Origin: Alphaproteobacteria bacterium
GTDB taxonomy: Bacteria; Pseudomonadota; Alphaproteobacteria; UBA9219
DNA: 47,234 nucleotides
Assembly: GCA_009779135.1 (NCBI GenBank)
Contig: WREW01000007.1
Coordinates: 1-47,234, forward strand
Reading direction: 5' to 3'
Positions 25,740 to 35,668 of this stretch are shown here, piece by piece (position 1 is the stretch's first letter; each line of letters starts with the position of its first letter). A program made the position numbers and the translations under genes. The notes beneath the pieces were generated by a model. It saw nothing but the letters and a program-made list of their open reading frames with translations. It searched no databases and was not told the DNA's origin.

Positions 25740-26294
25740 TCTATGGCATAGGCGATGAGTTTCTGTCGCGAATCCGCCACATACGGCATTGCTCGCCGCT
25801 TCCCATGCTGAACCAATCTTCTTGTAGCTAACAATAGCTACCCCCAGAAAGAGTCCAGCGGCGGCAAGTTTCTCGTCACCGAAATCCTGCCCCAAAAAGC
25901 TTCTTCCCAAAGCTGTAAACATGACAGGAAAGGCAACCGTAAAGCTGCCGACTTTTATAACGTCAACCTTATTTCCTTCAAGACGCGCCAAATCATCCTT
26001 AAGCTCTTTTCTTATATCGTAGGCGCGTTCCTTAATTTTCATTATCTTTTCACACAGGGCTTTTGCTTCTTCCGTAAACTCGGTCGATATGTTTTTGGGA
26101 TCCTTCAGTGAAAAAAGAATCTTGTTTAAGGCACGCTCTTCCTCTTTCATGCCCTTTATATATTTTTTTGTGTCCTTAGCTTTGTGCTTTGTGTCAACAA
26201 AGCTCAAAACCTCTTCCTGCATCAAAAGAAGCTTTACTTCCTTCTCCTCAACAAGCGCGGCATAATCCGTCTTTTCTGTTTGCTGTTCAATCAT
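25713..26294 (-). CDS. Coiled-coil membrane protein, hypothetical
   Basis: A product of about 193 residues. The first 115 residues are charged and helical (EEKEVKLLLMQEEVLSFVDT, KAKDTKKYIKGMKEEERALN, KIMKIKERAYDIRKELKDDL), probably a coiled coil, followed by two hydrophobic stretches (VGSFTVAFPVMFTALG and AAGLFLGVAIVSY). No domain is recognised. The start is uncertain: 26294 gives MIEQQTEKTDY; 26303 and a GTG at 26375, which would add a hydrophobic N terminus, are in frame and none has a strong ribosome-binding site. Base composition is poorer in G and C than neighbouring genes, suggesting recent acquisition. Confidence 0.55.
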   Translation of the reverse strand: MIEQQTEKTDYAALVEEKEVKLLLMQEEVLSFVDTKHKAKDTKKYIKGMKEEERALNKILFSLKDPKNISTEFTEEAKALCEKIMKIKERAYDIRKELKDDLARLEGNKVDVIKVGSFTVAFPVMFTALGRSFLGQDFGDEKLAAAGLFLGVAIVSYKKIGSAWEAASNAVCGGFATETHRLCHRSGWAVIFR

Positions 26295-26375
26295 GACACC
26301 CATCCAAAACAAATTGCGAGAAAATCCCCCTGTGAGGCCCAAACTCAAAAGCAACACACAAGGCAAGTATATCAC

Positions 26376-26720
26376 AAAAGCCAGAAGCTAATTTACTTTC
26401 AATGGTTTACGCTTTTTAACCTTTTCCGTCGCACCTACCAAAAAAAGGTCTATTCTTACCCATTATAGGTAGAATCAGGGCGAAAACATATGAACAGCGC
26501 ATTAACCATAGACGAATCTAGAAAATTAAATCGCCCAGCAAGCCCTTTCGGCAAGCAAAAAATCCGGTCCGCCAACCTTCCTGCACACATAAATCTCCTG
26601 ATCGTCTTTCTTTACAACAGTTTCAAACTTTCCGCGAAAAAATAAATATTTTTACCTTCCTTTGCGCCCCCAAGCTGAGGTAAAAGAAGGTTAGGATTTT
26701 GGTGGGGAGCAAGGGATACC
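26376..26720. other. Intergenic region of 345 bases, no firm gene
   Basis: AT-rich. It contains a 51-codon open frame on the plus strand (26490-26645, beginning MNSALTIDESRKLNRP) with only a weak AGGGCG upstream; I do not regard it as established. The end of the region probably holds the promoter of the SNase-like gene. Confidence 0.4.
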
Positions 26721-28523
26721 ATGATAAAAGCGCGTCATATCGGACTTGCCTTAGGTCTGGCTCTGCTTTTCTCAAGCGCCCAAGCTCAGGCCCAGCTGGC
26801 CCCGCCCCCGCAAAAAGCCCCGCGCACCCCCGTCAGCAAGCAACAACTCAACACCCCCGCCCCCGCCGCGCCCTTGCCGGCCTCGCGCACCCTAGAGGGG
26901 CAGGCTCAGGTGCTTGATTCGAGCCGCCTGCGTCTGGGCGGGTTCGAGGTTAAGCTTTTCGGTCTGGTTCCGCCGCAAATAAGCGCCTCTTACGGCCCGC
27001 AGGCGCGTCAGACGATGGATGCCCTTACAACCGGCGCTGTCACCTGTAAAATCATGGATCGTGAGCGCGCGGGGCCCTATCTGGCCACCTGCCAGACCAC
27101 AGAAGGCCAGACCGATTTCGGGCTTGAGCTTTTAAGGCGCGGGCTTGCCGTCACGGCGCGTGGCTCACTTGCCGGTCATGCTCTTGAAACGCCTTATCTG
27201 GCCGCCGAAAACGCCGCGCAAAGCCAAAAACTGGGGCTTTGGTCTTTGCTCATACCGCAGGCCGTGTCCGCGCAGGACATCCGTAAAGCCGCAAACGCGC
27301 AAAAAGAACCTGTAGCTCAGGGAGAACCCGTTTCCGTCCCCGATCAGCCGAAAGCCGAGGCTCCGACCGCAACGCAAGCAGCCCCCGCCATCGAAACACC
27401 GCAAGCGCCCCCGATGCCTGTTTCCCTAGCGCAGGCAGCCCTGCCTCCACTGATGGTCGAAACGCCCGCTTCGCTTCTTGAGCGCTACCAGATCTTCGCC
27501 ACAGGGCTCTTGGCGCTCACAGGCGCGTTTTTGGTTTTGATGAGTATTTTCGCGCTTAAAAACCGCCAGAAGAAAGACGAGCTGCGCGCCTTGGCCGCCG
27601 CCTTGCGCGGTGAGCTGATGGCGGCGCGCGCCATTTGTCAGGCCCGCCTGTCCAAAATCACTTATGAGGAAAACGATAAAAACACCAGCTGGCCGCGCCT
27701 GCGGGTGATTGTGTTTCAGGCTTATGTGGGCCGCCTTGGCCTTCTGGGCGCCGAACTTTCGCGCCAGATCGCCTCCATTTACGGCATGACAAGTGACTAT
27801 GCCTCTTTCTACGGTACCGGCGATTCGCGCCTTGAAGGGCCCTCCAAAAAACAAGCCCTTGAAACTCTGGTACGGCACATTGAAGAAGTAACGCCGCGCC
27901 TTGCGCAGATTGAGCGCTCCGGCACGCGCCCTGCTTTTGGCCCCGCGCCTGCTTTGAATATGCTTGCCAGCCAGACGCCGCGCCCGCTTTCTCTTGCCGC
28001 AACAGGGAAAAGCGCTGAAAGAACGCATATCGCGCTTAGCGATAACGCGCCTAAAGAAGAAGAGATCACGGCCGCCCCTGTTTCTTTCTCGCCGCAAGCG
28101 CTTGAGGCTTTTCAGGAGAATCTTGCAAAAGCCAAAGACGAAATCATCAAACAGAAAACCAAAAGCGCCCCCGAAGATTCCGGCAAGAAAGAAATCCCGC
28201 AGCAGCCCGCGCCTGTGGCGCAGACGCAGGGGCAGCCAGCGGAAAGCCCCCCTTCCTTGCCTGAGCAGCAGACGCTTAACCGCCTTGATGCGGCGCAAAC
28301 GGCTGTAAAATCCGTTGCCTCCGCCGCGCTTGATATCAAAGCGCCGATTGTGGAGAAGCTCTTTAAACTTAAAAGCAGATCTTCTGAAAAATCCGCCTAT
28401 GATCCCACGGATGATTTTAATATTCCCGACTACGCCAATTTGACGGAAGAAGAACTTGAAGCCCTTCTCTATGAAGATGAGGTTTTCAACTTCCCCTCCA
28501 AACCGCGCACCAAAACAGGTTGA
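26721..28523 (+). CDS. Membrane-anchored protein with a degenerate staphylococcal-nuclease-like domain
   Basis: A 600-residue protein. The signal peptide is GLALGLALLFSSAQAQAQ. Residues about 55-175 look like a staphylococcal nuclease (SNase) domain: QAQVLDSSRLRLGGFEVKLF, the GPQARQTMDALT helix, CKIMDRERAGPYLATC, FGLELLRRGLAV, and AQSQKLGLWS. Catalytic positions are degraded: the metal-binding DGDT is DSSR, and the DAPE glutamate is replaced by VPPQ. A linker, then one membrane helix (YQIFATGLLALTGAFLVLMS, about 253-272), a helical cytoplasmic domain with YGMTSDYASFYGTGDSR, and a long acidic tail ending in LTEEELEALLYEDEVFNF. The next gene starts immediately, so they are probably an operon. 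Confidence 0.75.
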   Translation: MIKARHIGLALGLALLFSSAQAQAQLAPPPQKAPRTPVSKQQLNTPAPAAPLPASRTLEGQAQVLDSSRLRLGGFEVKLFGLVPPQISASYGPQARQTMDALTTGAVTCKIMDRERAGPYLATCQTTEGQTDFGLELLRRGLAVTARGSLAGHALETPYLAAENAAQSQKLGLWSLLIPQAVSAQDIRKAANAQKEPVAQGEPVSVPDQPKAEAPTATQAAPAIETPQAPPMPVSLAQAALPPLMVETPASLLERYQIFATGLLALTGAFLVLMSIFALKNRQKKDELRALAAALRGELMAARAICQARLSKITYEENDKNTSWPRLRVIVFQAYVGRLGLLGAELSRQIASIYGMTSDYASFYGTGDSRLEGPSKKQALETLVRHIEEVTPRLAQIERSGTRPAFGPAPALNMLASQTPRPLSLAATGKSAERTHIALSDNAPKEEEITAAPVSFSPQALEAFQENLAKAKDEIIKQKTKSAPEDSGKKEIPQQPAPVAQTQGQPAESPPSLPEQQTLNRLDAAQTAVKSVASAALDIKAPIVEKLFKLKSRSSEKSAYDPTDDFNIPDYANLTEEELEALLYEDEVFNFPSKPRTKTG

Positions 28524-28531
28524 GCAGAAAA

Positions 28532-29461
28532 ATGAAGCTTATCCAGCTTATTCCTCTCTCGGCGCTTCTTCTGGTTTTAGGCTCCATCGGCTTTATCCTC
28601 TTTGACAAGCCGCCCACAACGCCCGCAGGTGAAGGCCTGCTGCCCGGCATTATCCTGCCGCTTTCCCCCTCGCCGGAGAGAGAAACAGCGCTGTCGCGCG
28701 CTCTACGCACAGGCTTTCTACGCTGCGGTTACGAGATTTCGCCCCCCGCGCTTGCGCGTGACGAAGGCACCGGACAGCTTACGGGCATGGCCGCCGACAT
28801 TATGGAAAAAATTACGCGCGGCACAGGCATGAAAATCACTTGGGCCAGAGAAGTGACCTTTTCCAACTGGCCTGCAGCTTTAAGAGACGGGCAGGTGGAT
28901 GCCATCTGCACGCCGCTTTGGCCGGATGAATCTCTTGCCGGTCTTGCGACTTTCACCACGCCCCTTTTCTATGCCGCGCTTGCGCCGGTAGTGCGCCATG
29001 ACGATCAGCGATTCAGGGTCGATGATCTTTCCCGTCTTAATCAGGACGACGTCATCTTTGCCGTTCAGGAAGGCCATATGGATCAGCGCCTCGCGCGCCA
29101 GTATTTTCCGCATGCGCGGCTTTTAACGTTACCGTCCAGTATCAGCAGCGATCTTTTTTACCAATCTGTCTTAACGCGCGAAGCTGATGCGGTTTTAACA
29201 GATGTGAACAGGCTCTATCAGCTCAACCGCCTGAACAATGGCGCACTGCGCATGATCGGGATGGCGCACCCCGTTACATGGCAGCCCGCCCAATTTGCCG
29301 TGGCCTCAGGCGAAACGCAGCTACAAGCCTTTTTTGACCAAACCATCGTGCGCCTGCAGGATTCAGGAGAGCTTGACGCCATCCTGTCCTCTTGGGAATC
29401 CCAGCGCGGCGGAATCACCACGCGCCCCCCTTCCCCGCCGGAACCCGCCCCAGAAGATTGA
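28532..29461 (+). CDS. Solute-binding-like protein, family 3 (SBP_bac_3)
   Basis: A 309-residue protein. The N terminus has one hydrophobic segment (LIPLSALLLVLGSIGFILF) that may be a membrane anchor rather than a cleaved signal. The rest shows the family 3 layout: FLRCGYEISPPALARDEGTG, LTGMAADIMEKITRGTGMKI, the W of FSNWPAALRDGQVDAICTPL, and the late READAVLTDVNRLYQLN and LQDSGELDAILSSWE. It could bind an amino acid or be a sensor-type module. The start at 28532 (ATG) follows a TTG at 28520 that overlaps the previous stop. No permease or ATPase follows. The C terminus is proline-rich. Confidence 0.8.
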   Translation: MKLIQLIPLSALLLVLGSIGFILFDKPPTTPAGEGLLPGIILPLSPSPERETALSRALRTGFLRCGYEISPPALARDEGTGQLTGMAADIMEKITRGTGMKITWAREVTFSNWPAALRDGQVDAICTPLWPDESLAGLATFTTPLFYAALAPVVRHDDQRFRVDDLSRLNQDDVIFAVQEGHMDQRLARQYFPHARLLTLPSSISSDLFYQSVLTREADAVLTDVNRLYQLNRLNNGALRMIGMAHPVTWQPAQFAVASGETQLQAFFDQTIVRLQDSGELDAILSSWESQRGGITTRPPSPPEPAPED

Positions 29462-29570
29462 AAATAAAAGGTTTTACCCTTCTTTCACGCAAAGGCTTGC
29501 TTTCCGCGCGGGATTTTCCTAAAAGAGAGCCGCGTTACAGTCTCAGCATCTCAGAAAGAAGTCAAAGATT

Positions 29571-29879
29571 ATGAAACAGGATCTTCACCCCGATTACCAC
29601 AACATCACTGTTGTGATGACAGACGGCACAAGCTTTGTCACCCGCTCGACCTACGGCAAGGAAGGCGACCGCATCCAGCTTGATATTGACGCCAAAACCC
29701 ATCCCGCTTGGACAGGCCAGCACCGCATGGTCGATCGCGGCGGCCAGCTCGCCAAGTTCAACAAGCGCTTTGTCGGTTTAAGCGGCACAAAAGACAGCGC
29801 AGCGCCAAAGGCAGCCGCCACAACCAAAGAAGAAAAAATCAAGCTGACCACCAAAACCGGAACAGCGAAGAAGAAATAA
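29571..29879 (+). CDS. rpmE: 50S ribosomal protein L31
   Basis: Large-subunit protein at the central protuberance. The core [60 protein letters not shown], and RFVGLSG is the alphaproteobacterial L31, without the zinc cysteines. The 102-residue length exceeds the usual 73-80 because of a lysine-, threonine- and alanine-rich tail (about 74-102). It stands alone, followed by repeat B1 and the bidirectional terminator shared with groEL. Confidence 0.95.
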   Translation: MKQDLHPDYHNITVVMTDGTSFVTRSTYGKEGDRIQLDIDAKTHPAWTGQHRMVDRGGQLAKFNKRFVGLSGTKDSAAPKAAATTKEEKIKLTTKTGTAKKK

Positions 29880-29895
29880 AACGTTTCTCACAAAT

Positions 29896-29997
29896 TGTCA
29901 TTGGCAGGAAAGCCGCCTAAGGCGGCTTGACGCGGCAATCCCTGCAACATCGCCGAGATTGCCGCGTCAGGCCTTACGGCCTTCCTCGCGGGTGACA
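29896..29997. repeat. Palindromic intergenic repeat, family B, copy 1
   Basis: A 102-bp element between TGTCATT and TGACA ends. It contains AAAGCCGCC/GGCGGCTT as one hairpin, GCGGCAATC and GATTGCCGCG as the central arms, and AGGCCTTACGGCCT as a second hairpin. It matches copy 2 at 40034-40137 closely in the same orientation. This resembles the widespread CGTCATTGCGAGG-type repeats of many bacterial genomes. Confidence 0.9.
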
Positions 29998-30003
29998 AGA
30001 AAA

Positions 30004-30029
30004 AAGGCCTCGGCAAATGCCGAGGCCTT
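30004..30029. terminator. Bidirectional rho-independent terminator between rpmE and groEL
   Basis: AAGGCCTCGGC and GCCGAGGCCTT form a perfect 11-bp stem with an AAAT loop, with A-rich sequence on one side and TCTTTGTTTC on the other. It serves the convergent groEL and rpmE transcripts. Confidence 0.92.
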
Positions 30030-30051
30030 CTTTGTTTCTCCTTAAGGCGCC

Positions 30052-31746
<1,695 letters not shown>

Positions 31747-31753
31747 TCAAGCC

Positions 31754-32056
31754 TTAGCCCTTGCGCGAGCCTTCGATCACGCCAAGAATGTCGGACTCTT
31801 TCATGATTAAAAGCTCTTTGCCGTCAATCTTGACTTCCGTGCCCGACCATTTGCCGAACAAAACGCGATCGCCCGCCTTGACATCCAAAGCGACCAGCTT
31901 GCCATGCTCATCCCGCTGCCCGGGGCCGACGGCTACGACTTGGCCTTCCATGGGCTTTTCCTGAGCGGTGTCGGGGATGATGATGCCGCCGGCTGTCTTG
32001 GACTCGCTTTCCACACGGCGAACCACAACGCGGTCATGCAGAGGACGAAACTTCAT
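31754..32056 (-). CDS. groES: Co-chaperonin GroES
   Basis: Ten-kilodalton lid of the GroEL chamber. The 100-residue protein begins [20 protein letters not shown], has the mobile loop [18 protein letters not shown] and the dome and closing strands [20 protein letters not shown] and [13 protein letters not shown]. The length is standard. It heads the groESL operon, with an AGGAG-like site upstream of its ATG (GAAAGGAGCAACAC). Confidence 0.98.
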   Translation of the reverse strand: MKFRPLHDRVVVRRVESESKTAGGIIIPDTAQEKPMEGQVVAVGPGQRDEHGKLVALDVKAGDRVLFGKWSGTEVKIDGKELLIMKESDILGVIEGSRKG

Positions 32057-32226
32057 GTGTTGCTCCTTTCAAAAACATAAGACCCTTTAAGGAAGCACCG
32101 ATAACCGGCGCATGCCTTATGTAGGAGCTTTCAGGGGGGCTTTCAAGGTTTTGTTAACAGTTTTTTTACCTTTCCCGACGGCCAAGGCGGCACCCACAAC
32201 AACCATTTGTTTTTATTGGATTTTCC

Positions 32227-34233
32227 TTAGGGCACCTTGGTGGCCATGGCGCTGCGGATGCGTTCAAGGAATTGCGCCAGCTGGCGTTCGAGCGCGGAAA
32301 AGGCCTGCGTTTGATGGCGCAGTGCCTGTTTAAGATCGCCTTTTTCAAGATCGGCAAGCGCAAGCGCCATGGCCTGCCGTCCCTCGCCGACTTCGATTTT
32401 TTCAAGCACCGGTCGCGCCACGACATCCTCAAGCGTCGAAAGCAGTAATTGCTGCTGCGTGCGCGCGCGTAAAAGAACCTCGTGCTTGGCTTTGGGCGTC
32501 ATCGCCGTGTCCTTCATCAATTTTTCAACATCCGCCAAAAGAGTCTTTTGCCCCCTTATCAAAAGGCGCAAAGCCGAAACCTGCGCCGCCATCTGCGCCT
32601 GCAAAGGCGTCAGCTCGGGCGGCGCGGTCTGCAAATTTTCCGTCACGGTCTGGAGCTGCTCCAAAATCTTGCGCGCCTGCGCGCGCTGGCCCTGAGAAAG
32701 AGCCGCGGCAAGTTTCTCCACAGGCCCCAAAAGCGCTTGCGGCGCTAAAAAAGAAGGACTCCCCGCAAAAGGCAGATCCATATCCTGCAGCGCCGTCGGC
32801 TGCCGCGTGCGCTCATGCTCAAGCACCTCAAAATAATGCGCCAAGGCCTTTTGCAGCCGCGCAAGATAAACATCCTCCATCGCCTTGCTCGGATGCAAAT
32901 AAGACAAGGCCGTCGCCAGATCCTGCTGTGTTTGCGCAAGATTTGTCCGTGCGCGGCCAAGCGCGCCTTCTTCAAGCCGCAAAGCGGCCTGCCACATCAT
33001 ATCGCTGACAACGCGCAAAGTCTCAGGATCATTGCTTAAAACAAGGCGCACCGCTGCGGCCCGCAAGCTCATCATCACAACAGGATCGCCGCGATAAAGC
33101 CCCTGCTGGCGCGCAATGCCCGCCATCACATTGGCGGCTTCATCCCGCACGGAAGGCTCCACCGGCTTTAAAAGGCGCTGCCGCTCTTCAATCAAAGCGC
33201 GGGAAAAAGGATTGCTGAAAGAGCGCGCAGGCAAAGTCAGTACGCGCGATTCACTCCAAGCCCTGTTGCCGGCGCCATCCGTTGCAATCAGCTGCACGCT
33301 GACAGGAATGCCCGCCCAAGGCAGGGATGTCAGGTCAAGGGTGCGTGACTCTTCAATATCCCGCACATAGGGCGTTGCCAGAAGAATCTCCACAGGCTCC
33401 ATGCTCACATCAGGGGCCGATGTGGTCGGCGCGATACGCACATCCACGCGCTCAAGGCCGTAATCATCCGAAGCCTTATAGGAAAAGCGGACGGTTTTGC
33501 GCAAAGTGATTTCAGGCTCGCTTGTCATCACGATGCGCGGCGCTTCATCAGGAACAGCCACAAGCCGCCAGAGCGCAAGACGCTGAAGTCCGCGATGCAC
33601 GACAACATCAAAACGCTGCGGCGTTCTTACCTCGGGAATAACGAAAACGCGCGTCTCTTGCGTTTCATTCACATCAAAAACAAGACCACGGCCGATAACA
33701 TTCAAAGAGGGGAGCGAACTATCTTCAAGCCAGTTAAGCTTGATCGCGCTGCCCGTCAAAACCTTGGGCACATCCGCGCCCGGGCGCCAGCCCACAAGAG
33801 CCTGCGGCGGATTCATCTGCCAAGGCGCAAGCCGCGTATAGGCAGGCGCTTCAATTTCAAGCTGGGCTGACTCTGTATGATAAACCGGCCAGCAGGAACC
33901 GATCCCCACCAAAAGCGCAACCAGCGCCGTCAAACCCAAGGTCAAAAGCCAAGGCCTTCCGCGCGGCGCGCCGTGCGAAACTTTAAAAATCCACACTACC
34001 ATCACAAAAGCAGCCGAAAAATGAAGCCAAGGATAGAGCGCGGAAAAAACATCAAACAAACGCAAAAAAACATAAAGCGCGATCACCAGAAACGGCGCGA
34101 TCATGATAAAAAAAGCGGCCATGCCTGAAGGCGCTACACAAAGATCGGCCTCGCATGCCGCTTCGGCAACATCTACCTCAAGGCTGCGTTCCTGCTGCTG
34201 CACGAAAGGAGGTTCCCGATTTTCAGGCGGCAT
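32227..34233 (-). CDS. DUF4175/TIGR02302 alphaproteobacterial membrane protein
   Basis: A 668-residue protein of a family restricted to alphaproteobacteria, function unknown. The N terminus has three hydrophobic segments (FFIMIAPFLVIALYVFLRLF, FSAAFVMVVWIFKV, LTLGLTALVALLVGIGSCW, about 38-120). The large remainder is periplasmic: PEVRTPQRFDVVVHRGL, RFSYKASDDYGLERVDVRIA, VSVQLIATDGAGNRAWSESR, then a helical region of about 250 residues (QRLLKPVEPSVRDEAANVMA, DPVVMMSLRAAAVRLVLSND, RARTNLAQTQQDLATALSYL) and a heptad-rich end. In other alphaproteobacteria this gene follows lysA; here it overlaps the lysA-like pseudoenzyme gene by 11 bases. The shortened helical end lacks the very long low-complexity tail of some homologues. 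Confidence 0.9.
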   Translation of the reverse strand: MPPENREPPFVQQQERSLEVDVAEAACEADLCVAPSGMAAFFIMIAPFLVIALYVFLRLFDVFSALYPWLHFSAAFVMVVWIFKVSHGAPRGRPWLLTLGLTALVALLVGIGSCWPVYHTESAQLEIEAPAYTRLAPWQMNPPQALVGWRPGADVPKVLTGSAIKLNWLEDSSLPSLNVIGRGLVFDVNETQETRVFVIPEVRTPQRFDVVVHRGLQRLALWRLVAVPDEAPRIVMTSEPEITLRKTVRFSYKASDDYGLERVDVRIAPTTSAPDVSMEPVEILLATPYVRDIEESRTLDLTSLPWAGIPVSVQLIATDGAGNRAWSESRVLTLPARSFSNPFSRALIEERQRLLKPVEPSVRDEAANVMAGIARQQGLYRGDPVVMMSLRAAAVRLVLSNDPETLRVVSDMMWQAALRLEEGALGRARTNLAQTQQDLATALSYLHPSKAMEDVYLARLQKALAHYFEVLEHERTRQPTALQDMDLPFAGSPSFLAPQALLGPVEKLAAALSQGQRAQARKILEQLQTVTENLQTAPPELTPLQAQMAAQVSALRLLIRGQKTLLADVEKLMKDTAMTPKAKHEVLLRARTQQQLLLSTLEDVVARPVLEKIEVGEGRQAMALALADLEKGDLKQALRHQTQAFSALERQLAQFLERIRSAMATKVP

Positions 34234-35446
34234 GAATGGCCCTCACATTCTGCGCGAACTTTTCGATCAGAAGGGCATCCGCCAAAATCTTGGGGTGGTA
34301 AATCGTTTCATACTGCACGCCGCTGACCAAAAGCACGGGCAGATTCTGCTGGTTCAAGCATCCCGTCTGCATCAAAACAACGCCATCGCCTATCTTGAGA
34401 TCGCAAGGCAAAGACGCGGACGTTGAAAGACAATCGCTTTCATCACAGGAAGGCCCATAAAGGCAGCAGGACATCATGCTGCTCTGGGAAGAGGGCGTGA
34501 TACGCAAAGGAAGCGCTTCCATAGCCGCAAGCTTCGCCCCTTTGGCATGAGCGCGTTCACCCCGCCCGCGCCCCACATCAAGCACGACAAGCGGCTTGTC
34601 TTTTGTTGTCGTGATCGAAAGCACGCGCGCTATGCAGACACCGGCTTCATGAACCAGACTTTCATCGCGCCGGAGCGTTATTTTGCAGCCCAGCGGGCTT
34701 AGCATCTCAGCCACCAGAGCGGCCTGCACATAATCCGCCATGGCGCGCGCGCCGCCGCCGAGCGTAAGATGATTAACCTCAAGTCCCTGCACGCGCAAAG
34801 TCGCCGCCAAAAGGGCAAAAGTCTTGTAAGTCTGGCGCAGCACAGGCGCTTCCATGGACGGCCAAGGCAGGACAAGATCAAGCCCCGTTAAAGAAAGATG
34901 CGTGCTGTTTTCAAGAAGGATCAGCGCTTCTACAATACTGTCGAAATCAAAGCCCGGAAGATTTTTCTCACCTGTACCCAAAGACGCGCTGACCAAAAGC
35001 GATACGGATGCGTGTTTGCCAATCGTGCGTGTCACTTCATTAAGGCGCGCAAGTTCATCAAGGCTGATAACGCCGATCTGGCGCACGCCGGTCAAAAGAG
35101 CTCCCACCATATCATCGCGGGTTTTCATGCGCCCCATCATCATGATGGACTCAGGTTTAAAATCCGCCGTAATGGCGCGCTCCAGCGTCTTGACATCCAT
35201 CGTGGTGACGCCAAGGCCGCAGGATGACAAAAGCTGCGCCACAGCCAAAGGAAGATCATGGTCCAGATCATAGGAAAAACTTACATCAAGCCCGTCAAAA
35301 ACGGCGCTTGAGGCATGAACGCACCGCTCGACCTGCGCGGCGCTGATGCAGGAAAAGGGCGGCGCGACATTTTGCGCAATCTCGCAAAGAGGCAGGGCCT
35401 CCACACAAAGCAAACCATTACGATAGGCATAAACAGATTGGGTCAT
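34223..35446 (-). CDS. LysA/ornithine-decarboxylase-fold protein lacking the PLP lysine (probable pseudoenzyme)
   Basis: A 407-residue protein with the length and order of fold-type III decarboxylases. It occupies the position where alphaproteobacteria carry lysA, between a small lipoprotein and DUF4175. Recognisable elements are LTLGGGARA (about 227-235), HEAGVCIARVL (about 266-276) and GPSCDESDCLSTSASLPCDL (331-350) with KIGDGVVL. The key residues are missing: the Schiff-base segment normally YAVKAN reads YDLDHD (59-64), so the lysine is D62; the PLP-binding HxGS segment reads LTGLDLVLPWPS; and EPGR reads RRDES. It should not bind PLP in the normal way. A degenerate or repurposed protein is the likeliest reading. 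It begins as ATGA overlapping the lipoprotein stop. Confidence 0.8.
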   Translation of the reverse strand: MTQSVYAYRNGLLCVEALPLCEIAQNVAPPFSCISAAQVERCVHASSAVFDGLDVSFSYDLDHDLPLAVAQLLSSCGLGVTTMDVKTLERAITADFKPESIMMMGRMKTRDDMVGALLTGVRQIGVISLDELARLNEVTRTIGKHASVSLLVSASLGTGEKNLPGFDFDSIVEALILLENSTHLSLTGLDLVLPWPSMEAPVLRQTYKTFALLAATLRVQGLEVNHLTLGGGARAMADYVQAALVAEMLSPLGCKITLRRDESLVHEAGVCIARVLSITTTKDKPLVVLDVGRGRGERAHAKGAKLAAMEALPLRITPSSQSSMMSCCLYGPSCDESDCLSTSASLPCDLKIGDGVVLMQTGCLNQQNLPVLLVSGVQYETIYHPKILADALLIEKFAQNVRAIHAA

Positions 35447-35616
35447 GGCGAAAAGTCCGTCTCAGGCGCAGGATAGGTACGGGGATAAACATTTTTCTTT
35501 GGATTAGGCGGATCAGGGTCAGCCGGAAGCTTGCCGCAGCCGACCAAAAACACGCCCAAAGCCGCGAGGGCGAGAAAAGAACAAAGCATCTTCAAGCGCG
35601 TGCGTAAAAGAATCAT
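35443..35616 (-). CDS. Small lipoprotein of the LptM/argH-lysA-linked type
   Basis: A 57-residue product with a lipoprotein signal (RTRLKMLCSFLALAALGVFL) and lipobox LVGC, giving a mature peptide CGKLPADPDPPNPKKNVYPR followed by TYPAPETDFSP. The CGxxG/PxxP and YPRTYP ending match the small lipoproteins found between argH and lysA in alphaproteobacteria, recently linked to LPS transport. Start chosen at 35616; an ATG at 35589 also gives a usable signal. Its stop overlaps the start of the lysA-like gene. It follows flgD on the same strand. Confidence 0.8.
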   Translation of the reverse strand: MILLRTRLKMLCSFLALAALGVFLVGCGKLPADPDPPNPKKNVYPRTYPAPETDFSP

Positions 35617-35668
35617 GCTTTGGACTATAAGACACCCGCCCCAGAAACACCACAGGAAATGATGCCCC

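Noticed and set aside
26490-26645. A 51-codon plus-strand open frame (MNSALTIDESRKLNRP and onward).
   Set aside because: The ribosome-binding site is weak, the composition is not clearly coding, and no hairpin follows it.
32057-32226. Search for a CIRCE element before groES.
   Set aside because: No TTAGCACTC/GAGTGCTAA pair is present; the region shows nothing else I can assign.
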